From: Pseudomonadota bacterium
Lineage (GTDB): Bacteria; Pseudomonadota; Alphaproteobacteria; Reyranellales; Reyranellaceae
Assembly: GCA_018240685.1 (NCBI GenBank)
Contig: JAFEFG010000003.1
Location: forward strand, 1-64,000
DNA length: 64,000 nt
Direction: 5' to 3'
Positions 1 through 7,550 of this stretch are shown here, piece after piece (the first letter of the stretch is position 1; each line of letters opens with the position of its first letter). Under the pieces are notes generated by a model, which saw nothing but the letters and a program-made list of their open reading frames with translations, did not search any database and was not told where the DNA came from. Position numbers and translations under genes: made by a program.

Positions 1-1
1 T

Positions 2-26
2 CCCCTTGGCGGCGTTCGCCGAGGGG
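2..26. repeat. 10-bp hairpin at window edge, possible terminator of the CobW gene
   Basis: Arms 2-11 and 17-26 pair over ten positions with one G-T wobble and a five-base loop. It lies 21 bp past the stop codon of the minus-strand CobW gene. Any U-tract would fall outside the window, so its role as a terminator cannot be judged. Confidence 0.35.
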
Positions 27-47
27 AGGGGATGAGCGGCGATCCGG

Positions 48-1214
48 CTACTGCTGCTGTTGCTGCTCGGCCTGGCCCCAGCCCTTCTTCTCGGCTTCGA
101 AGAAGGAGGCGAAGACCTTGCGGATGGTGCTTTCGCCGATGTCGCGGGTGATGAAGACGACGCGGCTCTTGCGGTCGTCGCCCTCGGGCCAAGCGTCGAG
201 CGTGGCGGGCGGATGGAATACGTGCTGCACGCCATGGATCACCACCGGCTTGTCGGTGTCCTTGACGTTCAGGATGCCCTTCATGCGCAGGAGGTCGGGG
301 CCGCGATAGGTCACGAGCGCATCGAACGCCGCCGCCACCGTCGACCAGCTCATCGGCTCGTCGAACGTCATGCAGAAGGCTCTTATGCGGTCGTCATGCC
401 GGTTCGGGTTGTGTGGATCTTGCTCGCCATGGCCGTGCTCGTGATCATGTCCGTGCTCATGCGCGTGATCGTGGCCGTGATGGTGGTGATGATGTCCGTG
501 GCCGTGCTCGTGGCCCTCGGCATAGGCCTCTTCGTGCAGCCAGCGCTTGACGTCGGCGCTCTTGGTTTCGGGATTGTAGAGGCCGGCATTCAGGATCTCG
601 TTGGGGTCGATCTCGCCGCCTGAAACGGTGTGGAAGGGAGCACCCGGATTGAGCTGGTGCAGGCGCGCCTTCAGATCCGAGAGCTTGGGCGCATCGGCGA
701 TATCGACCTTGGTGAGCAGGAGCCGGTCGGCGACCGCCGCCTGCTTCACCGCTTCCTCGTGATTGTCGAGCGTCGAGGCGCCGTTGACGCCGTCCACCGT
801 CGTCACCACGCCGTCGAGGCGGTAGCGCGAGGCGAGCAGCGGATCGGTCATCAGCGTGTGCAGGATGGGCGCGGGATCGGCGAGACCCGTGGTCTCCACG
901 ACCATGCGCTTGAACGGCGTCACCTCGCCCTTGGAGCGCTTCAGGAACAGCTCGCTCATGGTGCGCACCAGATCGCCACGCACCGTGCAGCAGAGGCAGC
1001 CCGAATTCAGAGTCACCATGCCTTCGTCGTTCGATTTCTCGACCAGCAGATGATCGAGGCCGACTTCGCCGAATTCGTTGATGATGACCGCCGTGTCGGC
1101 GAGTTCGGGCCGACGCAGGAGCTTGTTCAGAAGCGTGGTCTTGCCGCTGCCGAGGAAGCCCGTCAGCACGGTTACGGGAATGCGTTCTTCGGCGGCGGTC
1201 TGCGCGTTGCTCAT
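48..1214 (-). CDS. COG0523 / CobW-family metal-handling GTPase with His-rich loop
   Basis: G3E P-loop GTPase of the CobW/COG0523 family, 388 aa, cytoplasmic. Visible are the Walker A GFLGSGKT (res. 19-26), the family metal-binding CLCC (res. 73-76), a TKVD guanine-specificity element near residue 168, a very His-rich linker at about 236-275, then the CobW C-terminal domain. It ends in a short Gln run. The family delivers or inserts metals (Zn, Co), and the CxCC plus His stretch favours a zinc chaperone. It starts 2 bp after the CHAD gene stop codon, so the two are probably co-transcribed. No cobalamin genes are nearby, which argues against a cobalt-chelatase role. Confidence 0.9.
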   Translation of the reverse strand: MSNAQTAAEERIPVTVLTGFLGSGKTTLLNKLLRRPELADTAVIINEFGEVGLDHLLVEKSNDEGMVTLNSGCLCCTVRGDLVRTMSELFLKRSKGEVTPFKRMVVETTGLADPAPILHTLMTDPLLASRYRLDGVVTTVDGVNGASTLDNHEEAVKQAAVADRLLLTKVDIADAPKLSDLKARLHQLNPGAPFHTVSGGEIDPNEILNAGLYNPETKSADVKRWLHEEAYAEGHEHGHGHHHHHHGHDHAHEHGHDHEHGHGEQDPHNPNRHDDRIRAFCMTFDEPMSWSTVAAAFDALVTYRGPDLLRMKGILNVKDTDKPVVIHGVQHVFHPPATLDAWPEGDDRKSRVVFITRDIGESTIRKVFASFFEAEKKGWGQAEQQQQQ

Positions 1215-1216
1215 CG

Positions 1217-2107
1217 TTACTCCGTTCTCACGGGCGTTCGCCAGAACGGCTCGGCCTTCCTGAACGTCTTCCAGGCCCGCTCGATCCGGCGTCGCCGCTG
1301 CTTGTTGCCGGCGGCAGCCTGCTTGGCGAGCTTGCGCAGCACCGGCCCGACCTTCTCGGTCGGACGGGCCGCGGCGGCGATGTCGGCCAGCATGTGGGCC
1401 GCCACCTCGCGGTCGTTCAGGGCTCCGAGCGCACCCTGCAGGCGCACCGTGGTGTCGATATAGGCTTTCGCTGCCCGGGAATCAAAACCGGGGCCCGTGA
1501 AGGCCGGGCGCACGAAGCTCGCAGCATAGCGCAGCTTCTTGATGGCGATCCGCAGCCGGTGCAGCCGCTCGATATCGAGCGACGCGATCTTGCGGCCGCG
1601 CCGGGAGACCTTGCCGTGATGGCGCTCCAGCATCGCGCGGGCGAAGTCGTCGAGCCGGCCGTTGGACGAGGAAGGCGCCTGCACGAAGGCCATGACCTGG
1701 TCCTCGAAGGCGGTGAAACGGGCGCCCGACAGCGCCTCGCGAGCCCGCTCCAGGTGGGCCCGTGCGAGGCGATTGGCAATCCGCTTCACGAGCAGCGGCG
1801 GCTCCCCGACGCTCTCGGTCAGAAAAACGTGCAGGTCGCGTGCGGGGCCGCACTCGCCGGCCAGCCACTTCGCTTCGGCCGCCATCGATCGCACCAGCCG
1901 TTGTTCGATCGGCCCCGGAACCGCATCGCGGAATAAGCCCAGGGCCGCCCGCAGCCGCCGCAGGGCCACCCGCGTCTGGTGGATGCCGATCGAGCGACGG
2001 CTTTTGAGCACGACGGCGCGATACTTGACCAGGTCGGCCTGGCAGTCCGCCACGATCTGGCGCAGGGCCGCGTCGGGCGGCATGTCGGGAGCAAGAGAGC
2101 AGACCAT
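1217..2107 (-). CDS. CHAD domain-containing protein
   Basis: Helical CHAD (conserved histidine alpha-helical) domain protein of about 296 aa. The hallmark is a conserved His/Arg helix near the N-terminus (IHQTRVALRRLRAALGLF) followed by further basic helices with HxxR-type pairs (LHRLRIAIKKLRYAASF). CHAD domains bind inorganic polyphosphate, and this copy lacks the CYTH/triphosphatase domain often fused to it. I chose the ATG at 2107 because GGAGGG lies six bases upstream; an in-frame start at 2155 would add 16 residues. The CobW gene follows after 2 bp, so one transcript for both is likely. Very basic C-terminus. Confidence 0.8.
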   Translation of the reverse strand: MVCSLAPDMPPDAALRQIVADCQADLVKYRAVVLKSRRSIGIHQTRVALRRLRAALGLFRDAVPGPIEQRLVRSMAAEAKWLAGECGPARDLHVFLTESVGEPPLLVKRIANRLARAHLERAREALSGARFTAFEDQVMAFVQAPSSSNGRLDDFARAMLERHHGKVSRRGRKIASLDIERLHRLRIAIKKLRYAASFVRPAFTGPGFDSRAAKAYIDTTVRLQGALGALNDREVAAHMLADIAAAARPTEKVGPVLRKLAKQAAAGNKQRRRRIERAWKTFRKAEPFWRTPVRTE

Positions 2108-2299
2108 GGGGACGCCCTCCGACGGTAGCCGGGGTGGCGATCTGAGCAACCGCAAAAAGCGTCAGTTTGATGAAGGTTTTGTTGCGGCCGCGCCGGGAAG
2201 CTCCAGCTTGAACGGGGCTGGCGCCAAATTTGCCTGTCAAAATGGATAGTTAGCGCCATTTACTGTGCAAATGCCGAGTTGATTGCTAGGATTAAATTT

Positions 2300-2815
2300 A
2301 TGAGTATCGATGCGGCTGCCTTCAAAAAGGGCATGCGCCACCTGGCGGCGAGCGTAACCCTGATCACCACCCGTTATCGCGACCAGCGCGGCGGGCTGAC
2401 GGCAACGGCCGTCTGCTCGGTCTCGGCCGAGCCGCCACAGATCCTGGCCTGCGTGAACAAGTCGGCCTCGGCACACGACCCGATCGCCGACGCAGGCTTC
2501 TTCTGCATCAACATCCTGAGCCCGGACCATCGCAAGATCGCCGAGCGCTTTGCCGGCATGCACGGCATCGAGGGCGATGACCGCTTCATCGACCTCGGCG
2601 AGTGGTCGACATTGACGACCGGGGCGCCGGTCCTGAAAGGCTGCCCGGTCTCCTTCGACTGTCGGCTGGTGACCAAAGTGCCGGCGGGGACGCATACGGT
2701 CTATATCGGCGAGATCGTCGACGTCGCTCTCGATCCCGCCGCCTCGCCGCTGCTCTATGCCGACGGCGCCTTCGTGCATGGCGCGCTCCTGAAGAAGGTG
2801 GCGGCGGGCGAATGA
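2300..2815 (+). CDS. Flavin reductase domain (HpaC/RutF-like) FMN reductase
   Basis: A 171-aa protein of the flavin reductase-like FMN-binding family, which reduces FMN/FAD with NAD(P)H for two-component monooxygenases or acts on its own. Family features are the N-terminal FKKGMRHLAASVTLITT, the TATAVCSVSAEPPQILACVNKSASAHDPI flavin-binding stretch (broken here only by family variation), FCINILSPDH, and a terminal FVHGALL. The ATG at 2300 follows AGGA with eight bases spacing; a TTG at 2279 is the other in-frame option. No monooxygenase gene adjoins it, so the partner is unknown. Confidence 0.85.
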   Translation: MSIDAAAFKKGMRHLAASVTLITTRYRDQRGGLTATAVCSVSAEPPQILACVNKSASAHDPIADAGFFCINILSPDHRKIAERFAGMHGIEGDDRFIDLGEWSTLTTGAPVLKGCPVSFDCRLVTKVPAGTHTVYIGEIVDVALDPAASPLLYADGAFVHGALLKKVAAGE

Positions 2816-2826
2816 CCTCCGTGCGA

Positions 2827-2848
2827 GGCGGCCGAGCTCCTGGCCGCC
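2827..2848 (+). terminator. GC-rich hairpin after the flavin reductase gene
   Basis: GGCGGCC at 2827-2833 pairs with GGCCGCC at 2842-2848 around an eight-base loop, followed by only a weak T-run (GCCTTTGACTT). Possible weak intrinsic terminator between the reductase gene and tRNA-Gln. Confidence 0.4.
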
Positions 2849-2904
2849 GCCTTTGACTTCACTTCGTTAGCCACTATGTTCCGCCGCCTGTTGCCTATGG
2901 TCGT

Positions 2905-2979
2905 TGGGGCGTAGCCAAGCGGTAAGGCAGAGGATTTTGATTCCTCCATTCCCAGGTTCGAATCCTGGCGCCCCAGCCA
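2905..2979 (+). tRNA. tRNA-Gln (anticodon UUG)
   Basis: A full cloverleaf folds by eye. The acceptor is TGGGGCG/CGCCCCA with discriminator G. The D-arm is GCCAAGCGGTAAGGC. The anticodon stem GAGGA/TCCTC encloses TTTTGAT, giving anticodon TTG. The T-arm is CCAGG-TTCGAAT-CCTGG. The 3' CCA is encoded (2977-2979). Confidence 0.97.
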
Positions 2980-3127
2980 TTCTCCCTCCCGCCGAATGCG
3001 ACGAGCCACGACAGTCGTGAACCGGACTCCGTCGGTGTGATGATGGGTCGCGACGGGTGCGGCCATGTAACCGGGCGAAGGGAATAGAACACCGTACTAA
3101 ATGCTGCCCACTATCGTGGAGGAGTGC

Positions 3128-3499
3128 ATGCGACTGACAATCGGTATGGCTGCGGCGCTGATGGCTCTTGGCCTGGCCCACGCGGCATCGGCGCAGGAAG
3201 CGGAAGAAGGCCAGAAGCTCTTCAAGCGGGTCTGCTTCACCTGCCACACCGCCGAAGCCGGGAAGAACAAGATCGGGCCGTCGCTCTTCGGTGTCGTCGG
3301 GCGCAAGGCCGGTTCGGAGCCGGGCTTCTCCTATTCGTCGGCGATGAAGGAAGCCGACGTCACGTGGGACGAGGCGACGATCGACAAGTATCTGACCGAC
3401 CCGCGGAAGTTCGTCCCCGGCAACAAGATGGCCTATGCCGGCCTCAAGAAGGCCGAGGAGCGCAAGGAGGTCATCGCCTACCTCAAGACCCTTCATTGA
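3128..3499 (+). CDS. Class I c-type cytochrome (cytochrome c2-like), periplasmic
   Basis: A 123-aa mono-haem cytochrome c. A signal peptide of about 22 residues ends in ASA-QE. The mature protein has the haem motif CFTCH, the conserved IGPSLFGVVGRKAG loop after it, FSYSSAMKE, YLTDPRKFVPGNKMAYAGL with the axial Met, and a C-terminal amphipathic helix ending at YLKTLH. This is the mitochondrial/cytochrome c2 layout, so a periplasmic electron carrier to an oxidase or reductase is likely. The ATG at 3128 follows GGAGGAG; an ATG at 3101 would put nine extra residues before the signal peptide and is less likely. Confidence 0.92.
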   Translation: MRLTIGMAAALMALGLAHAASAQEAEEGQKLFKRVCFTCHTAEAGKNKIGPSLFGVVGRKAGSEPGFSYSSAMKEADVTWDEATIDKYLTDPRKFVPGNKMAYAGLKKAEERKEVIAYLKTLH

Positions 3500-3512
3500 G
3501 GTCGGAGGCGCG

Positions 3513-4058
3513 TCAAGTTCCGGGTCTCTTCAGCACCCGCTCCCGCGCCGCATAGGCGCGGGCAAGCCGCGTCGGGCGGTCGTCGAACAGGTCGGGGGCG
3601 GCGTTTCCCGCGAGCAGGGTTTCCTCGACCGCGCGGTGCGACCGGATCCCGCCGTCGGCCAGCAGGTGCCCGACTTCCGCGCCGCGCTCCGCCAGTCGCC
3701 GCGCCACGAGCAGGGTGCGGTGGCAGTCGAGCGGCTCCTTCTCCGCACACATCAGGCAGACGGTCGTGTCCGCGCTGCGGGCGATCAGGCGGTCGAGGGC
3801 GTCGGTGAATTCGGGGCGCGCCGCCAGCGCGTCGTAGCTGCCTCCACCGCCGGGCTTGCCGCCCAGGGCCGTACCTTCCCAAGCATACTCTATTCCCGCC
3901 TCGGCCAGATGCCGGGTCAGCCGTTCGCGGCCGAACTGCGGGAAGCGCCGCGAATAGGGAGTCGACCGGACGTCGACCAGCAACCGGACGCCGGCGGCGG
4001 CCAGGAGCTCGACGAAACGCCCGATCGGATGGTTGGAGTGGCCGATCGTCCTGATCAT
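3513..4058 (-). CDS. DUF488 family protein
   Basis: A 181-aa DUF488 protein. It shows the family N-terminal RTIGHSN, the LVDVRSTPYSRRFPQF segment, a YAWEGTALGG region and the conserved C-AEKEPLDCHR motif near the middle. The biochemical role of DUF488 is not established; the Cys-x-x-His/Arg motif suggests a nucleotide-related or redox activity, which is inference. Its ATG overlaps the stop codon of the upstream LysR gene by four bases (ATGA), so the two are translationally coupled. Confidence 0.8.
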   Translation of the reverse strand: MIRTIGHSNHPIGRFVELLAAAGVRLLVDVRSTPYSRRFPQFGRERLTRHLAEAGIEYAWEGTALGGKPGGGGSYDALAARPEFTDALDRLIARSADTTVCLMCAEKEPLDCHRTLLVARRLAERGAEVGHLLADGGIRSHRAVEETLLAGNAAPDLFDDRPTRLARAYAARERVLKRPGT

Positions 4059-4945
4059 GACGGCAGACGCCGGACGAGATCGATGAAGGCGAGCGTTGCC
4101 GGCGAGCGCTCGTCGCGGCGGCAGGCGAGGGTGAGCGGCACCTTGAGCGGCGGCTTGCCGTGCAGGGGACGATAGACGACGCCCTCGAGCGGCAATCGAC
4201 TGAGCGAGGCCGGGACGATGGTGATGCCGAGGCCCGCGGCAACCAGATTGAGCGTCGAGACGATGCGCGGCGCCTCCTGGTCCACATGCGGGCTGAAGCC
4301 CGCCGCGCTGCAGGCCGCGATGATGACGTCGTACAGGCCGCGGCCGTCGGGGCGGCGATAGAGGATGAAGGTCTCCTCGGCGAGATCCTTCAGCGTGAGG
4401 TGCGGGTGCTTGGCGAGCGGATGGCGCGCGGGAAACGCGACGACCGTTTCCTCATGCAGCAGGGCATGGACGTCGATGCCCTGTGGCTCGACCAGGCCGG
4501 AGCGGATGAAGGCGATGTCGAGCCGCTCGTCGCGCAGGCCGCTCACCAGTTCACCGGAACTGCTCTCCTCCAGCACGAAGGAGATTCCGGGGCGCTTCTG
4601 CCGGAACTCGCGGATGGCGCGCGCCACCAGCGGGTGGAACGGGGCCGAGGTGGTGAAGCCCACGGCGATGCGCCCGGTCTCGCCGCGTGCTGTGCGGCGG
4701 GCGCGGACCTTGGCTTGCTCGGCCTGGGCCAGGATCGCCTCGGCATCGGCGAGGAAGGAGCGGCCGGCGTCGGTCAGGGTCACGCCGCGCGGATGCCGGA
4801 CGAAGAGCGCCGCATCGACTTCCCGCTCCAGCGCCTTGATCTGCTGCGACAGGGGCGGCTGCTGGATGTTGAGCTTCTCCGCGGCCCGCGTGATGTGGCC
4901 CTCATGCGCGACGGCGACGAAGTAACGGAGGTGGCGCAGTTCCAT
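4055..4945 (-). CDS. LysR-family transcriptional regulator
   Basis: A 296-aa LysR regulator. The N-terminal winged HTH is MELRHLRYFVAVAHEGHITRAAEKLNI followed by QPPLSQQIKALE, and a type-2 periplasmic-binding-like effector domain spans about residues 90-290. It is transcribed divergently from the TSUP exporter gene 108 bp away and is coupled to DUF488 downstream. The usual LysR logic makes the exporter a likely target, with the effector possibly the exported sulfur or organic anion. An inverted repeat lies in the shared intergenic region (4971-5002). Confidence 0.9.
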   Translation of the reverse strand: MELRHLRYFVAVAHEGHITRAAEKLNIQQPPLSQQIKALEREVDAALFVRHPRGVTLTDAGRSFLADAEAILAQAEQAKVRARRTARGETGRIAVGFTTSAPFHPLVARAIREFRQKRPGISFVLEESSSGELVSGLRDERLDIAFIRSGLVEPQGIDVHALLHEETVVAFPARHPLAKHPHLTLKDLAEETFILYRRPDGRGLYDVIIAACSAAGFSPHVDQEAPRIVSTLNLVAAGLGITIVPASLSRLPLEGVVYRPLHGKPPLKVPLTLACRRDERSPATLAFIDLVRRLPS

Positions 4946-4970
4946 GATGCCGGATCCCCGGAAGCAGAGC

Positions 4971-5002
4971 GCCTCATCATACGGGGATCATATGAATGAG
5001 GC
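4971..5002. promoter_or_regulatory. Inverted repeat in LysR/TSUP intergenic region, candidate LysR operator
   Basis: GCCTCAT at 4971-4977 is matched by ATGAGGC at 4996-5002 with 18 bases between. The dyad sits between the divergent LysR and TSUP start codons, and LysR regulators normally bind such dyads. Assignment is by position only. Confidence 0.4.
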
Positions 5003-5052
5003 ACTTAACATATATTTGAAGATTGGCCGGGGCCGGGACTAGCGTCGCCGGC

Positions 5053-5799
5053 ATGACGGCACTTACAGCGCTCGCCCTTTCGCTTCTGATGATCGGCACG
5101 GCCTTTCTCTCCGGCATCTTCGGCATGGCCGGCGGGTTGATCCTGATCGGCGTGCTGTTGAGCCTGTTTCCGGTGCCGACGGCGATGGTGCTGCATGCGG
5201 TGACCCAGATGGCCTCGAACGGATGGCGCGCCGTGCTCTGGTGGCGGCACATCGGCTGGTCGAGCCTGGTGTTCTACGTCGCGGGCTGCCTGGTCTCCGT
5301 CGGCGTATGGTCGATGACGCTGTACGTGCCGGCCAAGCCGGTGGCCCTGCTGCTGCTTGGTCTCTCGCCATTCGTGATCCGGGCGCTGCCGGAACGGGTT
5401 CTGCCGCGCAGTTTTGGTCCCCTGCAGGTGGCAATCACGGGATTGCTGTCCATGGCGCTGATGCTGGTGACCGGCGTCACCGGGCCGCTGCTCGACACGA
5501 TGTTTCTGCGCTCGCCGCTCGACCGCAAGCGGATCATCGCCACCAAGGCGGCCTGCCAGGTGTTCGGTCACGGCTTCAAGCTGTTCTATTTCGGCGCCCT
5601 CATCCAGCAGACCGGCGAGATCGCGCCCTGGTTCCTGGCGCTTGCGGTCGCCTCGTCGATGATCGGAACGTCGCTGGGCCGCCTCCTGCTCGACCGCCTG
5701 ACCGACCTGCAGTTCCGCGTATGGTCGAACCGGTTGATCACGGTGCTGGCGAGCTACTATGTCGGCTATGGCTTGGTCCTGATGGCGGGCATCGCCTAG
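5053..5799 (+). CDS. TSUP family (TauE/SafE) membrane exporter
   Basis: A polytopic membrane protein of 248 aa with about eight hydrophobic segments. It has the TSUP pattern of an N-terminal Gly-rich element (FLSGIFGMAGGLILIGVLL) and a second half beginning around GLLSMALMLVTGVTGPLLDTMF. The family moves sulfite, sulfonates, sulfoacetate or related organic anions across the inner membrane. The ATG at 5053 is preferred; the in-frame TTG at 5023 would add ten residues without a hydrophobic gain. It is divergent from a LysR gene and followed within 9 bp by two thioesterases, so an operon is plausible. Confidence 0.85.
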   Translation: MTALTALALSLLMIGTAFLSGIFGMAGGLILIGVLLSLFPVPTAMVLHAVTQMASNGWRAVLWWRHIGWSSLVFYVAGCLVSVGVWSMTLYVPAKPVALLLLGLSPFVIRALPERVLPRSFGPLQVAITGLLSMALMLVTGVTGPLLDTMFLRSPLDRKRIIATKAACQVFGHGFKLFYFGALIQQTGEIAPWFLALAVASSMIGTSLGRLLLDRLTDLQFRVWSNRLITVLASYYVGYGLVLMAGIA

Positions 5800-5807
5800 G
5801 ATGGCGC

Positions 5808-6233
5808 GTGTCCAGCATTCCTCCAGGTTTCCGCGAACTCACCGAAGCCACCGGATTCGCCGCGGCCAACGGGCCGTGGTTCGAGAAGATCGAAAATGGT
5901 CGCACCGTCCGCGCCTTCCGGCCCGGCCCGCAGCATGCGAATCCGCTCGGTATCGTGCACGGCGGCATGCTGGCGGCCTTCCTCGATTCGGCGATGGGCG
6001 CCGCGGTCAGGCAGGCACTCGGCCGTCACGCGGTGACGCTCCGCCTGTCATTGGACTATCTCGGCCCGGGTCGGATCGGCGACTGGCTGCAGGCCGAAGG
6101 CGAGGTCGTGGGACACGACGAGCATGTGGCGCAGGTGCGGGGCCGACTCTATGGTCCGCGCCACGACGTGCTGACCGGCCTGGGCGCCTTCGCGCTGCTC
6201 AGCCGCCAGCGCGTCCCCACCGTCAGGAGTTAA
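5808..6233 (+). CDS. PaaI-family hotdog thioesterase (first of two)
   Basis: A 141-aa single-hotdog protein of the PaaI/YdiI type. The conserved helix motif is NPLGIVHGGMLAAFLDSAMGAAV (His-Gly-Gly plus the acidic residue of the hotdog helix), followed by the beta segments VTLRLSLDYLGP and LQAEGEVVGHDEHVAQVRGRLY. Such enzymes hydrolyse acyl-CoA thioesters in the cytoplasm. The start is GTG at 5808, 8 bp after the TSUP stop; no ATG is available in frame. A second paralogue follows after 5 bp, so both probably come from one mRNA. Confidence 0.85.
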   Translation: MSSIPPGFRELTEATGFAAANGPWFEKIENGRTVRAFRPGPQHANPLGIVHGGMLAAFLDSAMGAAVRQALGRHAVTLRLSLDYLGPGRIGDWLQAEGEVVGHDEHVAQVRGRLYGPRHDVLTGLGAFALLSRQRVPTVRS

Positions 6234-6238
6234 GCGTT

Positions 6239-6733
6239 TTGCTGGTCGACAATCCGCCCGAAGGCTTTCTGCGCATCGATTTCGATCGCGGCCGTTCCGA
6301 CCCCACTTTCAACAGCCACATCGGCAACCTTTACGCCAGGCGCGGCGAAAAGGGCACGCGCGACGAGTTCGTCCTCGGCTTCCGCGTCCGGCCGCATATG
6401 TGCAATCCGGCGGGCGGCCTGCACGGCGGCATGATGATGACGGTGGCCGACCTGGTGGGAACGATGGGCGCCGGCGCGCTCGCCGGCGTCCGCAAGTTCC
6501 TGCCGACCGTGAACATGACCTTCGACTTCGTGGCGCCGGCCAGGGTCGACGACTGGGTTGAAGGCCGGGCCGAGCTGGTGCGCGTCACGCGCTCCCTGAT
6601 CTTCAGCAACATCTATCTCACGGTCGGCGACGAGAAGATCCTGCGCGCCTCGGCAATTGCCAAGATCCCCTCGGGCGATGGCCCCACCTTCGGCAAGGCG
6701 CGGCTGGCCCGAGACGAGGCGGCCGCTTCCTAG
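6239..6733 (+). CDS. PaaI-family hotdog thioesterase (second of two)
   Basis: A 164-aa single-hotdog protein with the PaaI motif CNPAGGLHGGMMMTVADLVGTMGA and the downstream strand FLPTVNMTFDFVAPARVDDWVEG. Start is TTG at 6239 (LLVDNPPEGFL); AGGAG at 6225-6229 lies inside the end of the preceding gene with nine bases spacing, and no ATG or GTG fits. The pair may form a hetero- or two-specificity thioesterase set. Its stop codon falls in the loop of a perfect hairpin shared with the convergent GST gene, and the two coding regions overlap by four bases. Confidence 0.83.
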   Translation: MLVDNPPEGFLRIDFDRGRSDPTFNSHIGNLYARRGEKGTRDEFVLGFRVRPHMCNPAGGLHGGMMMTVADLVGTMGAGALAGVRKFLPTVNMTFDFVAPARVDDWVEGRAELVRVTRSLIFSNIYLTVGDEKILRASAIAKIPSGDGPTFGKARLARDEAAAS

Positions 6734-6742
6734 GCGGCCGCC
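6718..6742. repeat. Perfect hairpin enclosing both stop codons of a convergent pair
   Basis: GGCGGCCGC (6718-6726) pairs with GCGGCCGCC (6734-6742). The seven-base loop holds the TAG of the thioesterase and the overlapping stop codon of the minus-strand GST. There is no U-tract on either side. Confidence 0.6.
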
Positions 6743-7461
6743 GGCCAGGGGTGCTCGGGCCAGGGGTGTTCGGGGTAGTAGCGCTTCATCTGGCGCCCCG
6801 TGTAGGCGACGAGATTGGCGTAGCTCTCGGCTTTGCGCCGCAAGGGGGAGTCGAAAAACGGAGTCAGGATGGCGGCCAGGGCACCGAAGGCCGTGGCATC
6901 CACGCCGGCCGGCTGCGCGCCCATGAGATAGGGCTTGTCGGCAAGGATTACTGAAAGCGCCTTGAGCGAGCGGTCGCCAAGCTCCGCCGTCTCCGGCGGC
7001 GTGTGGCGGGCGATACCCTGCGCCTTCATTGCCGCCGCGACCCGGCCCAGCACTTCCTCGTGTGCGCTGGGGGGAATGAGCAGACGCCCCGGTCCCTTGT
7101 CGAAATTCTCCGGCAGCAGCCACCGGGCATAGGCCATCGCCGGGTTGAGGTGGTGCTCGATCATGCGCTCGATGGCCCAGGCCTCGGCGCGCTGGCGGAC
7201 ATCGAGGCCGCGATCGAGATCGATGCCGTACTTCTTCTCGATATGGGCGCGAATGAAGGTCGAATCCGCGACCGGGACGCCGTCGTCCGAGATGAAGGGA
7301 AGCTGACCCTTGGGCGAGGCGTCCGGCCGTGAGCGCTCCTTGGTGTAGGGCAGCCCGGCCATCTTGAGCTGGACCTCGGTCTTGGTGACGAAGGGGCTCA
7401 CTTCCGGCAGGTCGAAACCCGGCCCGAAACCGTAGAGGATGATCGTGGAAGGCATTGGCAT
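6730..7461 (-). CDS. Glutathione S-transferase family protein
   Basis: A 243-aa GST. The N-terminal thioredoxin-like fold runs IILYGFG...LPEVSPFVTKTEVQLKMAGLPY, with the cis-Pro and glutathione gamma-Glu site as KGQLPFI...DSTFI; an all-helical C-terminal domain follows from about residue 95. Substrate unknown. Two ATGs six bases apart (7461, 7455) are possible and GGAG spacing slightly favours 7455. It is divergent from a WYL regulator, with a perfect 9-bp inverted repeat between them, so that regulator probably controls it. Confidence 0.85.
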   Translation of the reverse strand: MPMPSTIILYGFGPGFDLPEVSPFVTKTEVQLKMAGLPYTKERSRPDASPKGQLPFISDDGVPVADSTFIRAHIEKKYGIDLDRGLDVRQRAEAWAIERMIEHHLNPAMAYARWLLPENFDKGPGRLLIPPSAHEEVLGRVAAAMKAQGIARHTPPETAELGDRSLKALSVILADKPYLMGAQPAGVDATAFGALAAILTPFFDSPLRRKAESYANLVAYTGRQMKRYYPEHPWPEHPWPAAA

Positions 7462-7495
7462 CTCCGTGTCGATGAGGTGCTTGCCTAATCCAGTG

Positions 7496-7519
7496 CTGCT
7501 GCCAACGTGGTGGCAGCAG
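7496..7519. promoter_or_regulatory. Perfect 9-6-9 inverted repeat, candidate operator of the WYL regulator
   Basis: CTGCTGCCA at 7496-7504 and TGGCAGCAG at 7511-7519 form a perfect dyad in the 89-bp gap between the GST and the WYL regulator genes. Autoregulation and GST control through this site is inferred from position and symmetry. Confidence 0.5.
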
Positions 7520-7550
7520 TGGCGGACACGATCACGACAAGGCGGACAGC

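Noticed and set aside
430-530. Repeats of CGTGCTC/ATGATC-like units looked like a short repeat array
   Set aside because: They encode the His/Asp/Gly-rich loop of the CobW protein in frame; no spacer-repeat structure, so not CRISPR.
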